Below, piece by piece: positions 32,589 to 36,726 of a DNA stretch of 36,726 nt. The notes beneath the pieces are model-generated. The model ran no database searches. It was given only the letters and a program-made list of their open reading frames with translations, and was not told the DNA's origin. Numbering within the stretch: the stretch's first letter is position 1; each line of letters begins with the position of its first letter. The stretch is from Bacteroidota bacterium (GTDB lineage Bacteria; Verrucomicrobiota; Verrucomicrobiia; Methylacidiphilales; UBA1321): positions 1 to 36,726 of the forward strand of contig CAJCII010000089.1 in the NCBI GenBank assembly GCA_903970335.1. The letters run 5' to 3'. A program made the position numbers and the translations under genes.

Positions 32589-33113
32589 ATGAGACCCGAA
32601 AAAAATTTAATCATCAACGAGATCAAGGCCCGCGTCGATCGCACGCCCTACGTTCTCCTCACGGACTACACCGGTATGCAGGTCCCGCAGTTCAACGAGC
32701 TGCGCAACCGCCTCGTCGCCGCCCGTGCGGAATTCCGCGTCGTCAAGAACACGCTCTTGCGTCGTGCCCTGCAGGGCTCGCAACTCCCCGACCTCGAGAT
32801 CTACCTCCACGGACAATCGGCTGTGGTCATCGGCGACAGCGATGTCAGCGCCGCCGCCAAGATCATCAAGAACTTCACCGCCGAATTCCAGAAGCCGAAG
32901 CTCAAAGTCGGCATTCTCGACAAGACGGTCCTCGATGTTCCGCAGATCCTGGCCTTGGCCGACCTCCCCTCGAAGGAAGTCCTTCAGGCCAAGTTGCTTG
33001 GCTTGCTCCAGGCTCCTGCCTCCACGTTGCTGCGTCTGCTCAATACGCCAGCCTCGCAGATTGCACAGGTGCTCAAGGCGCACAGCGAAAAAGGAGCGAC
33101 ACCGGAGACATAA
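32589..33113 (+). CDS. rplJ: Ribosomal protein uL10
   Basis: A 174-residue L10, the base of the L7/L12 stalk. Conserved pieces: RPEKNLIINEIKARVDRTPYVLLTDYTGM, LRNRLVAARAEFRVVKNTLLRRAL and a C-terminal helix (ASTLLRLLNTPASQIAQVLKAHSEK) that should bind L12 dimers. Only 21 bases separate it from rplA, so there is no room for the classic L10 leader in front of it. Confidence 0.97.
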   Translation: MRPEKNLIINEIKARVDRTPYVLLTDYTGMQVPQFNELRNRLVAARAEFRVVKNTLLRRALQGSQLPDLEIYLHGQSAVVIGDSDVSAAAKIIKNFTAEFQKPKLKVGILDKTVLDVPQILALADLPSKEVLQAKLLGLLQAPASTLLRLLNTPASQIAQVLKAHSEKGATPET

Positions 33114-33183
33114 AACGATTTGATCCGGTGCCAAACGCCGGGTCGGTAAGGGCAAATAAAAACAAAAACGATAGCCCATCTAG

Positions 33184-33225
33184 CTCCAAAGCCCTTTGGA
33201 GTTAATTGTCCGGCGGGTGCCGGAC
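33184..33225 (+). promoter_or_regulatory. Two hairpins in the rplJ-rplL gap
   Basis: ctccaaa (33184-33190) pairs with tttggag (33195-33201), and gtccggc (33208-33214) with gccggac (33219-33225). Both stems are 7-bp and perfect. They lie 35-76 bases before the rplL start, without a U-tract. They may mark processing or protect the rplL message, which must be translated more than rplJ. Confidence 0.45.
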
Positions 33226-33259
33226 ACTAGGTGGACTCAGTGAAGAAAGAGACTATATT

Positions 33260-33649
33260 ATGGCAAACTTGGATACACTAGTAAGCGACATCAGCGGCTT
33301 GACCCTGCTGGAAACCTCGGAACTCGTCAAACTGCTTGAAGCCAAACTCGGCGTCTCGGCGGCGGCTCCCGTCGCGGTTGCGGCGGCCCCGGCGGCGGGT
33401 GGCGGTGCGGCGGCTCCGGCGGCGGCAGAAGCGAAGACCGCTTTCGACGTCGTCCTCAAGGAAATCGGCGCGAACAAGATCGGTGTCATCAAGGAAGTCC
33501 GTGCGGCGGTTCCCGGCCTCGGGTTGGCGGAAGCCAAGGCCCTGGTCGAAAGCGCTCCCAAGACGATCCGCGAAGGCGCGACGAAGGAAGAAGCCGAAGA
33601 GATCAAGAAGAAGCTCGAGGCGGCTGGCGCCAAGGCTGAGATCAAGTAA
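33260..33649 (+). CDS. rplL: Ribosomal protein bL12 (L7/L12)
   Basis: A 129-residue stalk protein that recruits translation factors. The N-terminal dimer domain is [30 protein letters not shown]; the hinge is an Ala/Gly-rich stretch ([26 protein letters not shown]); the C-terminal domain reads [47 protein letters not shown]. The ATG at 33260 is preceded by GAAGAAAGAGA; a Met at 33206 would add 18 residues from the hairpin region and is rejected. Confidence 0.97.
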   Translation: MANLDTLVSDISGLTLLETSELVKLLEAKLGVSAAAPVAVAAAPAAGGGAAAPAAAEAKTAFDVVLKEIGANKIGVIKEVRAAVPGLGLAEAKALVESAPKTIREGATKEEAEEIKKKLEAAGAKAEIK

Positions 33650-33671
33650 GCAGGCAAGTTTAAAGGGTGTT

Positions 33672-33696
33672 GCCCGCCGCGGTCCGGCGGTGGGCG
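33672..33696 (+). promoter_or_regulatory. Hairpin in the rplL-rpoB gap
   Basis: gcccgccg can pair with cggcggtgggc (one bulge) around cggtc, 22 bases after the rplL stop. In E. coli an attenuator and an RNase III site occupy this gap; the position is the same, but the sequence gives no more. Confidence 0.4.
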
Positions 33697-33772
33697 ACAA
33701 TCCGATCGGGGCAGTGACGGTTCCGGGCCATACATTTTTCGATAATCGATCAGCAAGGAAAGGCAGACATCC

Positions 33773-36726
33773 ATGGCAACGACTAACGGCGAGCAGATTA
33801 AGTTTCACAAGACGGACGACCCCATCGCCCTGGCCCGGACCACCGGACAGCGGGTCAATTTCGGTCGCTTGGCCGAGGCCATCGAGGCCCCGAATTTGAT
33901 CGAGGTCCAACTCAATTCCTATGCCGACTTCCTCCAGAAGGATGTTCCCCTCAGCAAGCGCAAGAACGAGGGCCTGCAAGCGGTTTTCTCCGAGGTTTTC
34001 CCCATCGAAAGCTACGACGAAAAAATCAAGCTCGAGTTCGCCGACTACGAAATCGGCGATCCCAAGCTCAGCCCGCTCGAATGTCAGCGGGAAAGCCAGA
34101 CCTTTGCCGCGCCGCTCTACGTCACCTTCCGTCTCCGTGAAGACAAGAACGTCAAGGAAGAGCGCGTTTACATGGGCGAACTCCCGCTCATGGCGCCGCA
34201 GGGCACTTTCATCATCAACGGCGCGGAACGCGTCGTCGTCAGCCAGTTGCATCGCTCCCCCGGCATCTGTTTCGAGTCGAGCCTCCATGCCAACGGCAAG
34301 GTGCTCTACTCGTACCGGATCATTCCCGATCGCGGCTCCTGGCTTGAAGTCATGTACGACACCAGCGATTTGCTCTACGTCCATCTCGATCGGCGCAAAC
34401 GTCGCCGGAAGTTCCTCGTCACCACTTTTCTGCGCTCGCTCGGTTACTCGACGGACGAGGAAATCATCAAGCTGTTTTACACCATCGCCGATCTCAAGCT
34501 GAAGGCCGATCTCGACGACGAAGCCATCGGCACCAAGGTCCTCATCGCCGAAATCCGCGATACGGCCAATGCCGATGTCGTGGTCGCCCGTGCCTTCGAG
34601 CCGTTGACCCAGGCCGTCATCCGGCAGTTGCTCGATCTCCAGATCAAGACGGTCAAGGTCATCGACATCAAGGACGACGACACGATCATCAAGTGTCTCA
34701 AGAAAGACCCCACCCACGACACCGAGGAGGCGCTCAAGGACATCTATCGCCGCCTCCGTCCCGGCGATCCGCCAACCGTCACCAACGCCAAGGCCCTGCT
34801 CAAGCGCCTCTTCTTCGATCCGAAGCGCTACGACATCGGTCGCGTCGGACGTTACAAGATCAACCAGAAGCTCTCCATCGACGTCGATCTCGAGACCCGG
34901 ATCATCACCAACGAAGACATCGTGGCGGCGACCCGTTACGTCATCAGTCTCCGTCGAGGCGAGGGAAGCACCGACGATATCGATCACCTCGGCAGCCGCC
35001 GTGTCCGTACCGTCGGCGAACTTCTCGCCAACCAGTGCCGCACCGGTCTCTCCCGCACGGAGCGTCTCGTCAAGGAACGCATGACGCTGTTCGACGTGAA
35101 CACCGAAGGCATGACGCCGCAGAAGCTGATCAACCCGAAGGCGCTCTCCGCCGTCATCCGCGATTTCTTCGGGCGCAGTCAGCTCTCGCAGTTCATGGAC
35201 CAGACCAACCCGCTCGCCGAGTTGACGCACAAACGTCGCCTCTCCGCGCTTGGGCCAGGCGGCCTCTCCCGCGACCGCGCCGGCTTCGAAGTCCGCGACG
35301 TTCACCCCTCCCACTACGGACGCATCTGCCCGATCGAAACGCCGGAGGGCCCGAACATCGGTCTCATTTCGTCGATGTCGTGTTTTTCGCGCATCAACGA
35401 ATTCGGCTTCATCGAGACCCCGTATCGAAAGGTCGATAGCGGGCGCGTCACCGACAAGGTCGATTACCTCACCGCCGATCAGGAGGAAAACTTCATCGTC
35501 GCCCAGGCCAACGCGCCCATGGACGCCAACGGCAAGTTTACCGAGCCGAAGGTCTCCGTCCGCTACAAGGGCGACTTCCTCGAAGTCGAACCGGATCGCG
35601 TCAGCTACATGGACGTGTCGCTCAAGCAACTCGTCTCCGTCGCCGCCAGCCTCATCCCGTTCCTGGAACACGACGACGCCAATCGCGCGCTCATGGGCTC
35701 GAACATGCAACGCCAGGGCGTGCCGCTGATCAAGACCGAAGCGCCGCTGGTCGGCACCGGCATGGAGGGCAAGGTCGCCCGCGATTCCCGCGCCGTCATC
35801 GTCTCGGAAGGCCCCGGCAAGGTCGCCTCGGTCACCGGTAACTTCATCATCGTCACCCCCGACGGCGAACTGCCCGAAAGCAAGAAGAAGCTCAAGCACG
35901 ATCCCGAAGACGGCATCTACGTCTACGAGTTGCGCAAGTACATGCGTTCCAACGCGGGTACCTGCATGAACCAGAAGCCGCTCGTCGTCAAGGGCCAGAA
36001 GATCGGCAAGGGCCACGTCATCGCCGACGGTCCCTGCACCGATCATGGCGAACTCGCCCTCGGTCGCAACGTGCTCGTCGCGTTCATGCCGTGGAACGGT
36101 TACAACTTCGAGGACGCCATCCTCATTTCCGAAAAGATCGTCAAGGAGGACATCTATACCTCCATCCACATCGAGGAATTCGAGATCAGCGCCCGCGACA
36201 CCAAGCTTGGGCCGGAAGAAATCACGCGCGACATTCCCAATGTCGGCGATGAGGCCCTCCGTAATCTCGGCCCCGACGGCGTTGTCCGCATTGGTGCGGA
36301 AGTGAAGCCCGGCGATATTCTCGTCGGCAAGATCACGCCCAAGAGCGAAACCGAACTGGCCCCCGAGGAACGTCTCCTCCGCGCCATCTTCGGCGAGAAG
36401 GCCGCCGACGTGAAGGACTCGTCCCTCACCGTTCCCTCCGGCACCTATGGCATCGTCATGGACGTCAAGGTCACCTCGGGCAACGCCAAGGCCGCGCGCC
36501 AGAAGCTCACCCCGACCGAAGCCAAGCGCCAGTCGAAGGCGATCCAGGACAAGTTCTCCGAACGCGAAGCCGCACTCACCGAGGAACTGACCCAGGCGCT
36601 CTCCAACATCCTCCTCAACGAAAAAATCCCCCTCGACGTCGTCAACGCCGAGACGGGCGAGATCATCATCCCGGCCAATCGCAAGATCACCAAGACCCTC
36701 CTGCGCAAGCTCGCCTCGGTCTACGA
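33773..36726 (+). CDS. rpoB: RNA polymerase beta subunit, N-terminal 984 residues (cut by window edge)
   Basis: Catalytic-core subunit of RNA polymerase; about three quarters of the protein is visible. It starts MATTNGEQIKFHKTDDPIAL behind AAGGAAAGG. VNFGRLAEAIEAPNLIEVQLNSYADFLQ and NGAERVVVSQLHRSPG are standard early blocks. The rifampicin pocket near residues 468-496 reads FFGRSQLSQFMDQTNPLAELTHKRRLSALGPGG, with the Asp, His and Ser positions linked to resistance in their wild-type state. VRDVHPSHYGRICPIETPEGPNIGLI follows. It runs off the right edge. The rplL-rpoB gap is 123 bases. Confidence 0.99.
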   Translation, partial: MATTNGEQIKFHKTDDPIALARTTGQRVNFGRLAEAIEAPNLIEVQLNSYADFLQKDVPLSKRKNEGLQAVFSEVFPIESYDEKIKLEFADYEIGDPKLSPLECQRESQTFAAPLYVTFRLREDKNVKEERVYMGELPLMAPQGTFIINGAERVVVSQLHRSPGICFESSLHANGKVLYSYRIIPDRGSWLEVMYDTSDLLYVHLDRRKRRRKFLVTTFLRSLGYSTDEEIIKLFYTIADLKLKADLDDEAIGTKVLIAEIRDTANADVVVARAFEPLTQAVIRQLLDLQIKTVKVIDIKDDDTIIKCLKKDPTHDTEEALKDIYRRLRPGDPPTVTNAKALLKRLFFDPKRYDIGRVGRYKINQKLSIDVDLETRIITNEDIVAATRYVISLRRGEGSTDDIDHLGSRRVRTVGELLANQCRTGLSRTERLVKERMTLFDVNTEGMTPQKLINPKALSAVIRDFFGRSQLSQFMDQTNPLAELTHKRRLSALGPGGLSRDRAGFEVRDVHPSHYGRICPIETPEGPNIGLISSMSCFSRINEFGFIETPYRKVDSGRVTDKVDYLTADQEENFIVAQANAPMDANGKFTEPKVSVRYKGDFLEVEPDRVSYMDVSLKQLVSVAASLIPFLEHDDANRALMGSNMQRQGVPLIKTEAPLVGTGMEGKVARDSRAVIVSEGPGKVASVTGNFIIVTPDGELPESKKKLKHDPEDGIYVYELRKYMRSNAGTCMNQKPLVVKGQKIGKGHVIADGPCTDHGELALGRNVLVAFMPWNGYNFEDAILISEKIVKEDIYTSIHIEEFEISARDTKLGPEEITRDIPNVGDEALRNLGPDGVVRIGAEVKPGDILVGKITPKSETELAPEERLLRAIFGEKAADVKDSSLTVPSGTYGIVMDVKVTSGNAKAARQKLTPTEAKRQSKAIQDKFSEREAALTEELTQALSNILLNEKIPLDVVNAETGEIIIPANRKITKTLLRKLASVY

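Noticed and set aside
35161-35260. Rifampicin-resistance substitutions in rpoB
   Set aside because: The pocket reads as wild type (SQLSQFMDQ, THKRRLSALGPGG).
33278-36169. 963-codon open frame on the minus strand opposite rplL and rpoB
   Set aside because: It lies wholly antisense to well-recognised genes; strong G/C third-position bias removes stops from this frame. The translation is Asp/Val/Gly-rich and resembles nothing.

Overview
The window (about 36.7 kb) comes from a GC-rich, Gram-negative-looking bacterial chromosome. The order tRNA-Thr, tuf, tRNA-Trp, secE, nusG, rplK, rplA, rplJ, rplL, rpoB is the usual bacterial core locus. The gene content and dense intergenic palindromes look most like Verrucomicrobiota (PVC group) to me. 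That placement is inference from style; the rpoB and tuf sequences here would settle it.

Left end (1-2760): the 5' part of lipA, a McsA-like zinc protein with a small exported protein, a GIY-YIG endonuclease gene lying between inverted repeats, and an exported L,D-transpeptidase. From 2760 to 3609 there is no convincing gene but a striking set of palindromic repeats: a 271-bp inverted element containing two hairpin units, and a third solo unit.

Centre-left (3610-17420): an accessory carbon/stress cluster. Two tiny stress-type proteins precede rpiB-glgP on the plus strand. Convergent to them is a tightly packed minus-strand operon: SPFH/slipin, phosphoketolase, class I aldolase, mannose-6-P isomerase, HAD phosphomannomutase-like protein and a GH130 enzyme. 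Several junctions are 4-bp start/stop overlaps. Together these could take glucan and beta-mannoside to hexose phosphates and on to acetyl phosphate. Upstream lie DUF2934-like, PRC-barrel, histidine-phosphatase and small membrane proteins. A short palindrome (TGGGGTGAACACCCCA and relatives) recurs in the gaps of this cluster.

Centre-right (17663-28520): a secreted PL4-type rhamnogalacturonan lyase, a repeat-rich gap, a small exported protein, a tyrosine-recombinase relic, a beta-carbonic anhydrase, three neighbouring proteins with basic low-complexity tails (one an ExoD-family protein), an AT-richer patch of unknown membrane and soluble proteins with a MITE-like element, a toxin-antitoxin pair whose PIN toxin has an in-frame amber codon and which lies between two direct repeats, and a DUF4388-FHA protein.

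Right end (28834-36726): the translation/transcription core operon, ending inside rpoB. A predicted L1-binding mRNA hairpin precedes rplA, and two hairpins lie between rplJ and rplL.

The best candidates for something undescribed are the hairpin repeats with a conserved core but different, still self-complementary stems (2946-3461), the GIY-YIG/inverted-repeat unit, and the mannoside-to-acetyl-phosphate operon. All functional statements are from reading the sequence; no database search was run.
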